Assembly: GCA_018713515.1 (NCBI GenBank)
Contig: DVOO01000003.1
Coordinates: 119,929-183,928, forward strand
Source of the DNA: Candidatus Scatomonas pullistercoris
GTDB taxonomy: Bacteria; Bacillota; Clostridia; Lachnospirales; Lachnospiraceae
Length of the DNA stretch: 64,000 nucleotides
Direction: 5' to 3'
Positions within the stretch are counted from its first letter, which is position 1. Every line of letters starts with the position of its first letter. This document shows positions 1 to 8,058 of the stretch, one piece after another. The notes under the pieces are model-generated. The model did not search any database. It had not been told where the DNA came from and saw nothing but the letters and a program-made list of their open reading frames with translations. Made by a program: the position numbers and the translations under genes.

Positions 1-972
1 CCGGGCCGGATCCAGCCCGCGGATCCCGCAGGTTCCGGAGAGGTTTTGCTCCATGACCCGGAATCCTTCTATCTGCGCCAGACGCTCTCCGGCCTGCCGG
101 GCCATTCGGGCGGCCTCCTCCATCATCTCTTTTCCCCGCAGCGCCAGCTGCTGCCTGGCAGCATCCAGGGATGCCATCAGAAGGTAGCTGGGACTGGTGC
201 TCATCACCAGCTTCAGATTTTCATCCACCCGCTCCGGATCTGCCAGGTTTCCCTGCAGATGGAGCAGCGAGCTCTGGGTCAGGCTTCCCGCGGTTTTGTG
301 GGTGCTCTGGGCACACAGGTCCGCTCCCTGCCGCAGCGCTCCGGGGGGATACTGCTCCGAAAAATACAGATGTCCCCCATGGGCCTCGTCTACCAGGAGC
401 ATTGCTCCGTGGGCGTGACAAATGTCGGCAATCGCCTGTATATCGCTGCAGATACCGTAATAGGTGGGGCTGACGAGAAATACTGCGCGGCAGTCCGGCT
501 CCCGGCGGAAGCCTTCCTCCACCGTCTCCGGGCGGATCCCCCCGAAAGCGCCCCATTCCCCGCAGTATTCCGGCATGATCCACACCGGAATGGCCCCGCT
601 TAAGATCAGCCCCATCATAGCTGATTTATGAGCATTTCTGGGAACCATAATCTTCTCCCCCGGCCCCACGGCTGACAGAATCATGGCCTCGTTCCCGCAG
701 GTGGTGCCGTTTACCAGAAACCAGCAGCGCCGGGAACCGTACAGCTCTGCGGCCAGCTGCTCTGCCTCCAGAATTGCCCCCGCCGGATGGTGCAGGTCGT
801 CCAGGCCCTCCGCCTCTGTCAGGTCGCAGGAAAACATCTTTTCCCCGGCAGCCTCCAGAAATCCGGGGTTAACCCCTCTGGAAAACCGGTGTGCCGGAAT
901 CCTGAAATAAGCAGGCTTCTGTCCCGCAAATCTTTCCACTGCCTCCAGCAGAGGCATTCTGCTCTGATCCAT
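1..972 (-). CDS. Orn/Lys/Arg decarboxylase family protein (3' end beyond window)
   Basis: PLP-dependent fold-type I decarboxylase of the Orn/Lys/Arg group; the family makes polyamines or their precursors from basic amino acids. The gene reads from ATG at 972 and leaves the window still open, so 324 codons are visible. The N-terminus (MDQSRMPLLEAVERFAGQKP), the cofactor segment LVDEAHGGH near residues 193-201 and the Schiff-base motif AQSTHKTAGS with Lys226 are present. AGGAGG lies just upstream of the start. The C-terminal substrate domain lies outside the window, so arginine, lysine and ornithine cannot be told apart. Small YaaO-like members without the N-terminal wing domain begin in the same way. 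Downstream neighbours are unknown. Confidence 0.85.
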   Translation of the reverse strand, partial: MDQSRMPLLEAVERFAGQKPAYFRIPAHRFSRGVNPGFLEAAGEKMFSCDLTEAEGLDDLHHPAGAILEAEQLAAELYGSRRCWFLVNGTTCGNEAMILSAVGPGEKIMVPRNAHKSAMMGLILSGAIPVWIMPEYCGEWGAFGGIRPETVEEGFRREPDCRAVFLVSPTYYGICSDIQAIADICHAHGAMLLVDEAHGGHLYFSEQYPPGALRQGADLCAQSTHKTAGSLTQSSLLHLQGNLADPERVDENLKLVMSTSPSYLLMASLDAARQQLALRGKEMMEEAARMARQAGERLAQIEGFRVMEQNLSGTCGIRGLDPAR

Positions 973-1005
973 AAAGTCCTCCTGTCAAATTCTCTCCCGC
1001 GTCAG

Positions 1006-1051
1006 AAAAGGCGGAAATAATCCCTTTTCTTCAAGATTATTCCGCCTTTCC
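1006..1051. terminator. Bidirectional hairpin after ilvE
   Basis: An inverted repeat pairs AAAGGCGGAAATAATC with GATTATTCCGCCTTT across a short loop and is flanked by T-rich stretches. It sits just after the ilvE stop codon and in front of the decarboxylase gene on the same strand, so it probably ends the ilvE transcript. Confidence 0.7.
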
Positions 1052-1071
1052 CTTTATGATTTACGGTTCAG

Positions 1072-2097
1072 TCACTTAATTTCCCGGATCCATCCCTCCG
1101 GCGCCTTAATCCGGCCCATCTGGATGCCCGTCAGGGTATCATAGAGCTTCTGGGTCACCGGTCCCATCTTCTCCATGCCGCTGGGGAAGCAGATTTCTTT
1201 TCCATGGTCAACAATTTTTCCTACCGGAGAAATGACAGCCGCGGTGCCGCAGAGACCGCACTCCGCAAAGTCTTTCACTTCATCGAAGTACACTTCCCTC
1301 TCCTCTGCCTCCAGTCCGAGATAATTTCTGGCCACATCCATCAAAGATCGGCGGGTGATGGAGGGAAGGATACTGTTGGATTTCGGGGTGACTACCTTCT
1401 GATCCCGGGTCACAAAGATAAAGTTTGCGCCGCCGGTCTCCTCCACCTTGGTCCGGGTGGCCGCATCCAGATACATATTTTCATCGTACCCTTCTCTGTG
1501 GGCCTCCATGATGGCGTACAGGCTCATGGCATAGTTGAGTCCTGCCTTGATATGTCCGGTTCCGTGGGGCGCCGCCCGGTCATAGTCACAGACACGGATG
1601 GTAATGGGTTTTGCTCCGCCCTTGAAGTACGGGCCCACCGGCGTGGCAAACAGCCGGAACTGATATTCATGGGAGGGCTTTACGCCAATCACCGCATCGC
1701 TGCCGAACATGTAGGGGCGCAGATACAGGGTAGCCCCGGAACCGTAGGGCGGCACATAGGCGGCATTGGCAGACACTACCTGATCCACTGCCTCCAGGAA
1801 GCGCTCCTTGGGAAATACGGGCATCTCCAGCCGTCTGGCGGAATCCTCCATGCGCTCGGCGTTCAGATCCGGGCGGAAAGTCACGATCCGGCCGTCCTCT
1901 GTGGTGTATGCTTTCAGCCCCTCAAAGCAGGACTGGGAATACTGCAGCACGCCGGCGCACTCCGTGATAACTACATTCGCGTCGGAGGTCAGGCAGCCCG
2001 CATCCCAGGCCCCGTTTTTATAATTCGATACATACCTCTTATCGGTCTGCATATAGTCAAACCCCAGGCTGCCCCAGTCAATGTTCTTTTTTTCCAT
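1072..2097 (-). CDS. ilvE: Branched-chain amino acid aminotransferase
   Basis: Cytosolic PLP enzyme of fold type IV that moves the amino group between leucine, isoleucine or valine and 2-oxoglutarate; it is the last step of branched-chain synthesis and the first of breakdown. The 341 residues carry SCFEGLKAY near 56-64, the PLP lysine in GHIKAGLNYAMS (Lys184) and the family signature EETGGANFIF. The length suits the IlvE type-2 group. ATG at 2097 was preferred over an upstream in-frame ATG at 2148 because GGAAAGGAG lies 9-10 bases ahead of it. The gene has its own promoter and diverges from the DUF1292 gene. No other ilv or leu gene is nearby. Confidence 0.95.
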   Translation of the reverse strand: MEKKNIDWGSLGFDYMQTDKRYVSNYKNGAWDAGCLTSDANVVITECAGVLQYSQSCFEGLKAYTTEDGRIVTFRPDLNAERMEDSARRLEMPVFPKERFLEAVDQVVSANAAYVPPYGSGATLYLRPYMFGSDAVIGVKPSHEYQFRLFATPVGPYFKGGAKPITIRVCDYDRAAPHGTGHIKAGLNYAMSLYAIMEAHREGYDENMYLDAATRTKVEETGGANFIFVTRDQKVVTPKSNSILPSITRRSLMDVARNYLGLEAEEREVYFDEVKDFAECGLCGTAAVISPVGKIVDHGKEICFPSGMEKMGPVTQKLYDTLTGIQMGRIKAPEGWIREIK

Positions 2098-2139
2098 AAT
2101 AATTCTGCTCCTTTCCACAGGCATATAAAAACTTTTTTT

Positions 2140-2168
2140 ATTATACACCCTATTTCCCTATTTTCCAA
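2140..2168 (-). promoter_or_regulatory. Sigma-A type promoter for ilvE
   Basis: Read on the minus strand: -35 TTGGAA, a 17-base spacer and -10 TATAAT, about 45 bases ahead of the ilvE start. No T-box or other leader element was found between promoter and gene. Confidence 0.7.
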
Positions 2169-2185
2169 CGCTTTTTCTTTATCCA

Positions 2186-2214
2186 TTGCTTTTTTTCTCA
2201 GCTTTTGATAGAAT
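2186..2214 (+). promoter_or_regulatory. Sigma-A type promoter for the DUF1292 gene
   Basis: TTGCTT, a 17-base spacer and TAGAAT lie about 75 bases upstream of the DUF1292 start. It is back to back with the ilvE promoter. Confidence 0.55.
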
Positions 2215-2289
2215 AATCATGTAAATTTTCCGGCCCCGGGCCGAAGATGCCGAAAGCCTGAAGGCTGCAGGCGTGGAAAGGATAAACGT

Positions 2290-2649
2290 ATGAGTGAAGA
2301 ATTCAATGCGAGCGCTGACTGCAGCGGCGACTGCAGCTCCTGCGGAAGCGACTGCGGCGGGAACGTGGATCTGAGCCAGCCCACCGTTACCCTGACCCTG
2401 GATGACGATACAGATGTGACCTGCGCGGTCATTAATATTTTCCCGGCCGGGGACAGGCAGTACATCGCCCTGCTTCCCCTGGATGAGAACGGTGAGAACC
2501 AGTCCGGCGAGGTTTATCTGTACCGCTTCTATGAGGACGAGCACAACAACCCCAATCTGGACAATATTGAAACGGACGAGGAATACCAGACGGCCGCCGA
2601 TGCCTTCAACAAGCTGGCACAGTCGGGCGAACTGGATGAGGAGGGCTGA
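2290..2649 (+). CDS. DUF1292 domain protein with Cys-rich N-terminus
   Basis: A 119-residue acidic protein with the DUF1292 pattern: a beta-rich core (PTVTLTLDDDTDVTCAVINI, then RQYIALLPLD), the segment EVYLYRFYEDE and a short acidic C-terminal helix. The function of this Firmicutes family is unknown. The first 25 residues hold five cysteines in the run DCSGDCSSCGSDCGG, a possible metal or Fe-S site outside the conserved domain. AAAGGAT precedes the ATG. The gene stands alone between its own promoter and a strong terminator, divergent from ilvE. Confidence 0.8.
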   Translation: MSEEFNASADCSGDCSSCGSDCGGNVDLSQPTVTLTLDDDTDVTCAVINIFPAGDRQYIALLPLDENGENQSGEVYLYRFYEDEHNNPNLDNIETDEEYQTAADAFNKLAQSGELDEEG

Positions 2650-2704
2650 TCTCCGAAAATAGGGTCATCGGTTCATAGCGGATTTGACCCCTGACACACG
2701 GAGA

Positions 2705-2776
2705 AGAGACAATCCCGGAGAATTCGGACTTTTTTAGGAGCTGAATTCTCTGCCGGACTGTCTCTTTCTTTTTTCA
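2705..2776 (+). terminator. Intrinsic terminator of the DUF1292 gene
   Basis: A long stem pairs AGAGACAATCCCGGAGAATTC with GAATTCTCTGCCGGACTGTCTCT almost perfectly and is followed by TTCTTTTTT. It lies about 55 bases after the stop codon. Confidence 0.85.
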
Positions 2777-2820
2777 GGGCACAAAAAATCCCTGCAGCAG
2801 ATAAATCAGCTTATAAATGC

Positions 2821-2840
2821 AGGGCGGAATTTTCCGCCCT
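2821..2840 (-). terminator. Short GC-rich hairpin downstream of dut
   Basis: AGGGCGGAA and TTCCGCCCT form a perfect 9-bp stem with a two-base centre, 60 bases past the dut stop. The T-run on the minus strand is poor, so it may be a weak terminator or an mRNA 3' end. It resembles the hairpin after rpsO at 6187-6213. Confidence 0.4.
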
Positions 2841-2900
2841 GTAAATACAATACACCGATAGTCCTCTGATTAAAACTCTCTATTTCCCCTCAGATCCTTT

Positions 2901-3332
2901 TTAGTTTTTTCCTGTACTCCCAAAGCCGCCCCTGTTTTCTCCGGCAAGCTTCTCTTCCTGAAATGCAATCTCCGGCTGATGGCGCATCAGACGGAACTGG
3001 CAGATTCTGTCATTGACGCGGATCACCGTATCCCGGAGCGCGTAGACCGGCATCCTCCACCAGTCCTCCGGCCCGCAGTAGCTTTCATCAATAATTCCCA
3101 TGTGGTTTGTCTGAATGATGCCAAAGTTCTTAAAGGTGCTGCTGCGGGGCACAATGTGAGCCTCATACCCCTCCGGCAGTTTCATGGCCACCCCCAGGTG
3201 GATCATGGCAAAATCACCCTTTTTCAGCTCCACCTCCTCCGCGGCCCGCAGGTCGATCCAGTCAGATTTGCCGTCAATATAGCGGAGTCTCTCAACTTTA
3301 TCATTCAGATACTGAATTCTTATCTTCTCCAT
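2901..3332 (-). CDS. dut: dUTP diphosphatase
   Basis: Trimeric dUTPase that splits dUTP to dUMP and pyrophosphate, keeping uracil out of DNA and feeding thymidylate synthesis. The 143 residues show the family motifs in order: [12 protein letters not shown] (motif 2), [11 protein letters not shown] (motif 3), RICQFRLM (motif 4) and the C-terminal lid RGGFGSTG (motif 5). The length is normal. AAAGGAAGG precedes the ATG. It lies 20 bases downstream of nrdG on the same strand, so the two nucleotide-metabolism genes are probably cotranscribed. Confidence 0.93.
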   Translation of the reverse strand: MEKIRIQYLNDKVERLRYIDGKSDWIDLRAAEEVELKKGDFAMIHLGVAMKLPEGYEAHIVPRSSTFKNFGIIQTNHMGIIDESYCGPEDWWRMPVYALRDTVIRVNDRICQFRLMRHQPEIAFQEEKLAGENRGGFGSTGKN

Positions 3333-3352
3333 GAAAATTCCTTCCTTTCTCT

Positions 3353-3841
3353 TTATACAAGCAGAACAATCTGTCCCAGCTCACGGGTCTTCGGGACATC
3401 GATGACCCGCTGATTGGCGCTTCCCCTCCACTCCAGCGTAATGTCCCGCTCCTCCTGGATATAGCGGCCGTCCACTACCACATCGATGTCGCGGATCACT
3501 TCCAGATCCCGGATTTCCTCCCAGCGGTAGCCGGTGTACAGCCAGATGGTTTTTTTAGGATACCGGCTTTTCACCTTCCGGACCAGCTCCGTCACCGCCT
3601 CCCGGTTGCCCTCGTACAGCGGATCGCCACCGGACAGAGTGAGCCCCGAAATATACTCCTGCTCCAGCTGCCCGAAGATCTCCTCCTCCGCAGCCCGGTC
3701 AAAGGGAAGCCCGTCCTCCGGATCCCAGGTCACCGGGTTCTGGCAGCCCGGACAGTGGTGGGAGCAGCCCGCCACCCACAGCACTACCCGGAGGCCGTCG
3801 CCATTTTTCATATCGTCCTTTGTAATATCATGATACCTCAC
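3353..3841 (-). CDS. nrdG: Anaerobic ribonucleotide reductase activating protein
   Basis: Radical SAM enzyme that places the glycyl radical on the class III ribonucleotide reductase NrdD. The 162 residues contain the cluster motif CSHHCPGC (CxxxCxxC) near residues 26-33 and the SAM-binding GGDP of GLTLSGGDP. The start is GTG at 3841 with AAGGAG seven bases ahead. No nrdD is found within this window, although the two are often adjacent. Here nrdG instead heads a unit with dut. Confidence 0.92.
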   Translation of the reverse strand: MRYHDITKDDMKNGDGLRVVLWVAGCSHHCPGCQNPVTWDPEDGLPFDRAAEEEIFGQLEQEYISGLTLSGGDPLYEGNREAVTELVRKVKSRYPKKTIWLYTGYRWEEIRDLEVIRDIDVVVDGRYIQEERDITLEWRGSANQRVIDVPKTRELGQIVLLV

Positions 3842-3916
3842 AGCAGATCTCCTTTTCTGCAGATTCTGTGGTTAAAACGGGCAGAAGCCTGCCGGCCTCT
3901 GCCCGTATCTTTTTCC

Positions 3917-6052
3917 TTATTTCTGATCAGCCGGAACATCCTTCATGCTGAAGCTAATCCTGCCCAGCTTATCCTTGCCCAGGCAGACAACCTTCACTTT
4001 ATCTCCCAGAGTCAGAACATCCTCCACCCGGTTAATGCGCTCCTTGGCGATCTTGGAGATATGAACCAGTCCTTCCTTGCCGGGAGCAAATTCCAGGAAA
4101 GCTCCAAACTCTTTGATGCTCACAACCTTTCCCGTGAAAATCTGTCCCGCCTCAAAATCTGTGGTAATAATCCGGATATAGTCCACCGCCTTGTCCATCA
4201 TCTTCTGGTCTGTACCGCAGATGGATACGGAACCGTCATCCTCAATATCAATCTTGACTCCCGTCTCGTCGATGATAGCGTTGATGGTCTTTCCTCTCTG
4301 TCCCACCACATCGCCGATCTTCTCCGGATCAATCTGGATCTGGATGATCTTGGGCGCGTACTCGTTCACTGTGGGGCGGGGCTGCGCAATAGTCTTCTCC
4401 ATAACCTCTGTCAGAATATACTCTCTGGCATCCTTGCACCTGGCAATGGCTTCCTCCACAATGGGTCTGGTCAGACCGTGGATCTTTATATCCATCTGGA
4501 TAGCAGTAATTCCCTCATGGGTACCCGCCACCTTAAAGTCCATATCGCCGAAGAAATCCTCCAGCCCCTGAATATCCGTCAGCACCAGGTAGTCATCATC
4601 GGTGTCGCCCGTTACCAGACCGCAGGAGATGCCTGCCACCGGTTTTTTAATCGGCACGCCCGCCGCCATCAGCGCCATGCAGGAAGCACAGACGGACGCC
4701 TGAGAAGTGGAGCCGTTGGACTCAAAGGTCTCGGATACGGCGCGGATCGCATAGGGGAATTCCGCCTCCGTGGGCAGCACAGGGATCAGCGCCCGCTCAG
4801 CCAGAGCGCCGTGTCCGATCTCCCGGCGTCCCGGACCTCTGGATGGCTTTGTCTCCCCGACAGAATAGGATGGGAAGTTATAATGATGCATGTAGCGCTT
4901 GCTGGTCTCATTTTCATCCAGACCGTCCAGTCTCTGGGATTCAGACAGCGGAGCCAGCGTCACCACATCGCAGATCTGGGTCTGCCCTCTGGTAAACATG
5001 GCCGATCCGTGTACCCGCGGAATGATATCCACTTCTGCGGCCAGGGGACGGATCTGACGGATGGCACGGCCGTCGGGACGCTTGTGGTCCTTGAGGATCA
5101 TCTTGCGGACCGTCTTCTTCTGATACTGGTAAACAGCTTCGGAAAGCACGGCCAGCCAGTCTTCCTTCTCGGCAAAAGCCTCCTCCAGCTTCTCCGTAAT
5201 CTGGCGGATATTCTCCTCCCTTACCTGCTTCTCGTCTGTGAAAACCGCCTCTTCCATCTCGGCCGGCGGAACGATCTCCCGGATAGCCGCGAAGAGCTCT
5301 TCCGGAACCGCACAGCTCTCATAGGCATGCTTCGGTTTTCCGCACTCTTCCACAATTTTATCAATGAACCGGATGATCTCCCCGTTCACCTCGTGCGCCT
5401 TGTAAATCGCCTCGATCATTTTATCCTCCGGCACTTCATTGGCACCGGCCTCAATCATGATCACTTTGTCACGGGTGGAGGCAACCGTAAGCTTCAGATC
5501 AGAAACAGCATTCTGGGCCAGCGTGGGATTTACAATCAGCTCCCCGTCAATCATGCCGATCTGGGTGGCCGCGCAGGGACCATCAAAGGGAATATCCGAA
5601 ATACAGGTGGCGATGGCGGAGCCCAGCATGGCCACTACCTCCGGATTGCACTCCGGATCCACAGACATGACCATATTGTTCAGCGTCACATCATTTCTGT
5701 AATCCTTGGGAAACAGCGGGCGCATGGGCCGGTCAATTACCCGGGAGGTCAGCGTGGCGTGCTCACTGGCCTTTCCTTCTCTTTTATTGAAGCCGCCGGG
5801 AATCTTTCCCACTGCATACATTTTCTCTTCATACTCCACAGACAGCGGGAAGAAATCAATGCCTTCCCTGGGCTTATCGGAGGCAGTTGCCGTACACAAA
5901 AGCGTCGTATCCCCGTAATGCATAAACGCGCAGCCATTGGCCTGCTTGCCGACTCTTCCGATATCCACGGACAGCTTTCTGCCGGCCAGATCCATGGAAT
6001 ATGTCTTGTACTCATTCACCAGCGGTGTGGAAAATGTCTTGTTGTCTTCCAT
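3917..6052 (-). CDS. pnp: Polyribonucleotide nucleotidyltransferase (PNPase)
   Basis: Phosphorolytic 3'-to-5' exoribonuclease that degrades mRNA as a trimeric ring. The 711 residues comprise two RNase PH-like domains (about 15-235 and 325-545) joined by a helical linker. A KH domain follows (IIQIQIDPEKIGDVVGQRGK) and then an S1 domain near 625-695 (GQIFTGKVVSIKEFGAFLEF). The motif GPGRREIGHGALAERAL is intact. The ATG follows AGGAGAAGAAG. The rpsO-pnp order is conserved in bacteria. The 5' leader contains a long hairpin, the kind of element PNPase autoregulation uses elsewhere, although that mechanism is inference here. Confidence 0.96.
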   Translation of the reverse strand: MEDNKTFSTPLVNEYKTYSMDLAGRKLSVDIGRVGKQANGCAFMHYGDTTLLCTATASDKPREGIDFFPLSVEYEEKMYAVGKIPGGFNKREGKASEHATLTSRVIDRPMRPLFPKDYRNDVTLNNMVMSVDPECNPEVVAMLGSAIATCISDIPFDGPCAATQIGMIDGELIVNPTLAQNAVSDLKLTVASTRDKVIMIEAGANEVPEDKMIEAIYKAHEVNGEIIRFIDKIVEECGKPKHAYESCAVPEELFAAIREIVPPAEMEEAVFTDEKQVREENIRQITEKLEEAFAEKEDWLAVLSEAVYQYQKKTVRKMILKDHKRPDGRAIRQIRPLAAEVDIIPRVHGSAMFTRGQTQICDVVTLAPLSESQRLDGLDENETSKRYMHHYNFPSYSVGETKPSRGPGRREIGHGALAERALIPVLPTEAEFPYAIRAVSETFESNGSTSQASVCASCMALMAAGVPIKKPVAGISCGLVTGDTDDDYLVLTDIQGLEDFFGDMDFKVAGTHEGITAIQMDIKIHGLTRPIVEEAIARCKDAREYILTEVMEKTIAQPRPTVNEYAPKIIQIQIDPEKIGDVVGQRGKTINAIIDETGVKIDIEDDGSVSICGTDQKMMDKAVDYIRIITTDFEAGQIFTGKVVSIKEFGAFLEFAPGKEGLVHISKIAKERINRVEDVLTLGDKVKVVCLGKDKLGRISFSMKDVPADQK

Positions 6053-6105
6053 TCTTCTTCTCCTTTATCTTTTATTATTCTCCCCGGCTCCGGTGCCCGA
6101 AACAA

Positions 6106-6142
6106 CTGAAAAACACACCATTCCAACGGATGTGCTTTTCAG
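6106..6142 (-). promoter_or_regulatory. Stem-loop in the pnp leader
   Basis: CTGAAAAACACACC pairs with GGATGTGCTTTTCAG (a few wobble or mismatched positions), giving a stem of about 14 bp with a short loop. It lies about 55 bases upstream of the pnp start, in the rpsO-pnp spacer. A second small inverted repeat (CCGGA/TCCGG) is at 6148-6162. It could be a processing site for the rpsO-pnp mRNA. Confidence 0.4.
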
Positions 6143-6186
6143 TAGTCCCGGATCCAGTCCGGACCGGCGAAATTTCTCATAAGGAA

Positions 6187-6213
6187 ACAGGGCGGAATAT
6201 AATCCGCCCTGTA
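6187..6213 (-). terminator. Hairpin after rpsO
   Basis: ACAGGGCGGA and TCCGCCCTGT form a perfect stem around a loop of about six bases, 15-40 bases beyond the rpsO stop. The sequence after it on the minus strand is TTTCCTT, so termination may be partial and allow readthrough into pnp. Confidence 0.55.
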
Positions 6214-6228
6214 ACCCATCCCTGATAC

Positions 6229-6495
6229 TTACTTACGGATGCCTAATTTTTCAATTAAAGCACGGTACCTTTCAATATCTGTCTTCTTCAGGTAATCCAG
6301 AAGGCCTCTTCTGCGTCCTACCATCTTCAGAAGTCCTCTTCTGGAATGGTGATCCTTATGATTCGTCTTCAGATGCTCGGTAAGCTCCTGAATTCTCGCT
6401 GTCAGAACTGCTACCTGTACCTCCGGTGATCCGGTGTCTCCCTCAGTTCTGGCATACTCTTTCATGATTGCCTGTTTCTTTTCTTTTGCGATCAT
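6229..6495 (-). CDS. rpsO: 30S ribosomal protein S15
   Basis: Binds the central domain of 16S rRNA early in 30S assembly. The 88 residues are collinear with the family, with the RNA-binding stretch [22 protein letters not shown] and the tail [30 protein letters not shown] precedes the ATG. A promoter and a folded leader lie upstream, and pnp lies downstream. Confidence 0.97.
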   Translation of the reverse strand: MIAKEKKQAIMKEYARTEGDTGSPEVQVAVLTARIQELTEHLKTNHKDHHSRRGLLKMVGRRRGLLDYLKKTDIERYRALIEKLGIRK

Positions 6496-6527
6496 TTCTG
6501 TCGTCCTCCTTAAATTCTGGTAATCGC

Positions 6528-6572
6528 CTCTGATTAAGAAGTGGTCGGAGTCTCCTGCTCCTGAATCAGGGC
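6528..6572 (-). promoter_or_regulatory. Candidate S15 autoregulatory leader
   Basis: In the rpsO 5' leader, CTGATT pairs with AATCAG and encloses the small hairpin GGAG-CAGGAGA-CTCC, giving a branched fold about 35-75 bases ahead of the start codon. S15 binds its own mRNA in several bacteria. The pairing is visible; the regulatory role is inferred. Confidence 0.45.
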
Positions 6573-6589
6573 TGATTTCATACTGCTTT

Positions 6590-6618
6590 ACTATACCATA
6601 AGCCGAATGAATTGTAAA
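6590..6618 (-). promoter_or_regulatory. Sigma-A type promoter for rpsO
   Basis: Read on the minus strand: TTTACA, a 17-base spacer, TATAGT. It lies about 95 bases ahead of rpsO and leaves room for the folded leader. Confidence 0.7.
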
Positions 6619-6747
6619 CTGTTTTTTCCCCTGTAAAGATCCTTTTATCCATCTGAAAATTAAGATAAAATTCAGAAAAACCGCATCTGCTCCTAAGATT
6701 CCTGTGATATAGTATTTCTATCAACTACAGATAGGAGGAATCCATCC

Positions 6748-6915
6748 ATGAGAATATTAGCCGCCGTTGCTTCCCTGGCCTGCACGCTGCTTCTGATCCT
6801 TTTAAGCGGAATTCTGACCGTGGTCGGAGCCGTTGAAACTCTGCTCACCGTCATCTGGCGCCGCAGGCACACTGCTTCCCGGAGGAATTCCGGAAAACCT
6901 TTTGTTTTATCTTGA
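6748..6915 (+). CDS. Small membrane protein, unknown
   Basis: A 55-residue reading frame with a strong ribosome binding site (AGGAGG, 8 bases before the ATG). Residues 3-32 form one long hydrophobic segment (VASLACTLLLILLSGILTVV), followed by a basic tail with WRRRH and SRRN, which suggests a single membrane span with a cytoplasmic C-terminus. I do not recognise a family. A terminator follows at once. The frame is short, so a leader peptide for azlCD or a chance frame remain possible. Confidence 0.45.
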   Translation: MRILAAVASLACTLLLILLSGILTVVGAVETLLTVIWRRRHTASRRNSGKPFVLS

Positions 6916-6941
6916 CTTTATTTTTTTGATATGACAGAATA

Positions 6942-6976
6942 TTCTCTGCAGCCTGCTGCGCTGCGGAGAATTTTTT
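6942..6976 (+). terminator. Intrinsic terminator before azlC
   Basis: TTCTCTGCAGC pairs with GCTGCGGAGAA (one G-U) around a seven-base loop and is followed by TTTTTTATT. It closes the small membrane ORF and lies about 45 bases ahead of azlC. It could therefore also serve as an attenuator for azlCD. Confidence 0.7.
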
Positions 6977-7019
6977 ATTGCAGAAAGTACGGCAGTGCTT
7001 TCTGCTTTCGGAGGAAATC

Positions 7020-7754
7020 ATGAAGCAGAAGAAGAAATGGTTTTCACAGGGCATGAAAGACGGAGTCCCCATCGGTCTCGGCTATTTTGCCGTTGCGTTC
7101 ACCCTGGGAATTGCGGCAAAGGGCATCGGTCTGACGGCCCCTCAGGCTGCGGCCATGTCTCTCACCAACCTGACATCTGCCGGTGAATTTGCGGCCCTTG
7201 GACTTATATCCGCCGGGGCCTCCTACGGGGAGATGGCTCTTACACAGCTGATCATCAATCTCCGGTACTGCCTGATGTCCTGTTCTCTGTCACAGAAAAT
7301 TGATCCCCAGGCCGGCATGGCCCACCGGCTTTTGACCGCTTTTGGCGTGACCGATGAGATCTTCGGCGTCTCTGCGGGCGTCCAGGGCCGCTTAAGTCCC
7401 TTTTATTCCTACGGCATCATGAGCGTGGCTGTGCCGGGCTGGACGCTGGGAACTCTCGTGGGCGTCGTCTCAGGGAGCGTTCTTCCCGGACGGATACTGA
7501 GCGCTCTCAGCGTGGCTCTCTACGCCATGTTCATCGCCGTCATCATTCCGCCCTGCAGGGAAAGCAGGGTCATCACAGGACTGATCTGTGTTTCCATGGC
7601 GGCAAGTACCCTGATGGCCTGTCTGCCGGTGGTTCAGAATATCTCTTCCGGCCTGCGGATCATTCTGCTGACCCTGATCCTTGCCGGAGCGGCCGCCCTG
7701 CTGTTTCCCTTAAAAGAAAATGCAGATGAGGAGGAGAAATCGGATGGAACATAA
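7020..7754 (+). CDS. azlC: AzlC family branched-chain amino acid exporter, large subunit
   Basis: Membrane subunit of the two-component AzlCD exporter, known to expel branched-chain amino acids or their analogues. The 244 residues begin MKQKKKWFSQGMKDGVPIGL and contain the family segment GYFAVAFTLGIAAKG, MSLTNLTSAGEFAALGL and several further hydrophobic spans up to residue 235. ATG at 7020 was chosen because GGAGG lies six bases ahead; an upstream frame from 6978 has no such site. azlD overlaps its 3' end. ilvE about 5 kb away suggests a link to branched-chain metabolism, but the two are not in one operon. Confidence 0.9.
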   Translation: MKQKKKWFSQGMKDGVPIGLGYFAVAFTLGIAAKGIGLTAPQAAAMSLTNLTSAGEFAALGLISAGASYGEMALTQLIINLRYCLMSCSLSQKIDPQAGMAHRLLTAFGVTDEIFGVSAGVQGRLSPFYSYGIMSVAVPGWTLGTLVGVVSGSVLPGRILSALSVALYAMFIAVIIPPCRESRVITGLICVSMAASTLMACLPVVQNISSGLRIILLTLILAGAAALLFPLKENADEEEKSDGT

Positions 7755-8058
7755 TGCCTGGATTTACATACTGGTGATGGCTGCCGTCACTTATGGCATC
7801 CGTGCCCTGCCCCTGACCCTTATCCGGAAGGAGATTAAGAATGTGACCATCCGCTCCTTCCTGTACTACGTTCCCTACGTAACGCTGGCGGTTATGACCT
7901 TTCCGGCCATTCTCACCGCTACCCAGTCGATGCTGGCCGGCGCCCTGGGACTGGCGGCTGCCGTGGTGCTTGCCTATCTGCGCAGAAGCCTTTTTCAGGT
8001 AGCCTGCGGTGCCTGCGCAGCCGTCTTTATCTGTGAACTGATCCTGTTTCATTCATAA
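7744..8058 (+). CDS. azlD: AzlD family branched-chain amino acid exporter, small subunit
   Basis: A 104-residue membrane protein with about four spans and the AzlD pattern YGIRALPLTLIRKEI, followed by SFLYYVPYVTLAVMTFPAIL. It pairs with AzlC to form the exporter. The ATG at 7744 overlaps the last 11 bases of azlC and has GAGGAGG just upstream, which indicates translational coupling. A strong terminator follows. Confidence 0.9.
   Translation: MEHNAWIYILVMAAVTYGIRALPLTLIRKEIKNVTIRSFLYYVPYVTLAVMTFPAILTATQSMLAGALGLAAAVVLAYLRRSLFQVACGACAAVFICELILFHS

Noticed and set aside
2098..2290. Possible T-box or leucine leader ahead of ilvE
   Set aside because: The leader is only about 40 bases and no T-box sequence or leader peptide was found.
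3755..6109. A 784-residue open frame on the plus strand opposite pnp
   Set aside because: It is antisense to a fully conserved pnp gene, has no recognisable domain and no ribosome site; GC-rich coding sequence often leaves such frames open.
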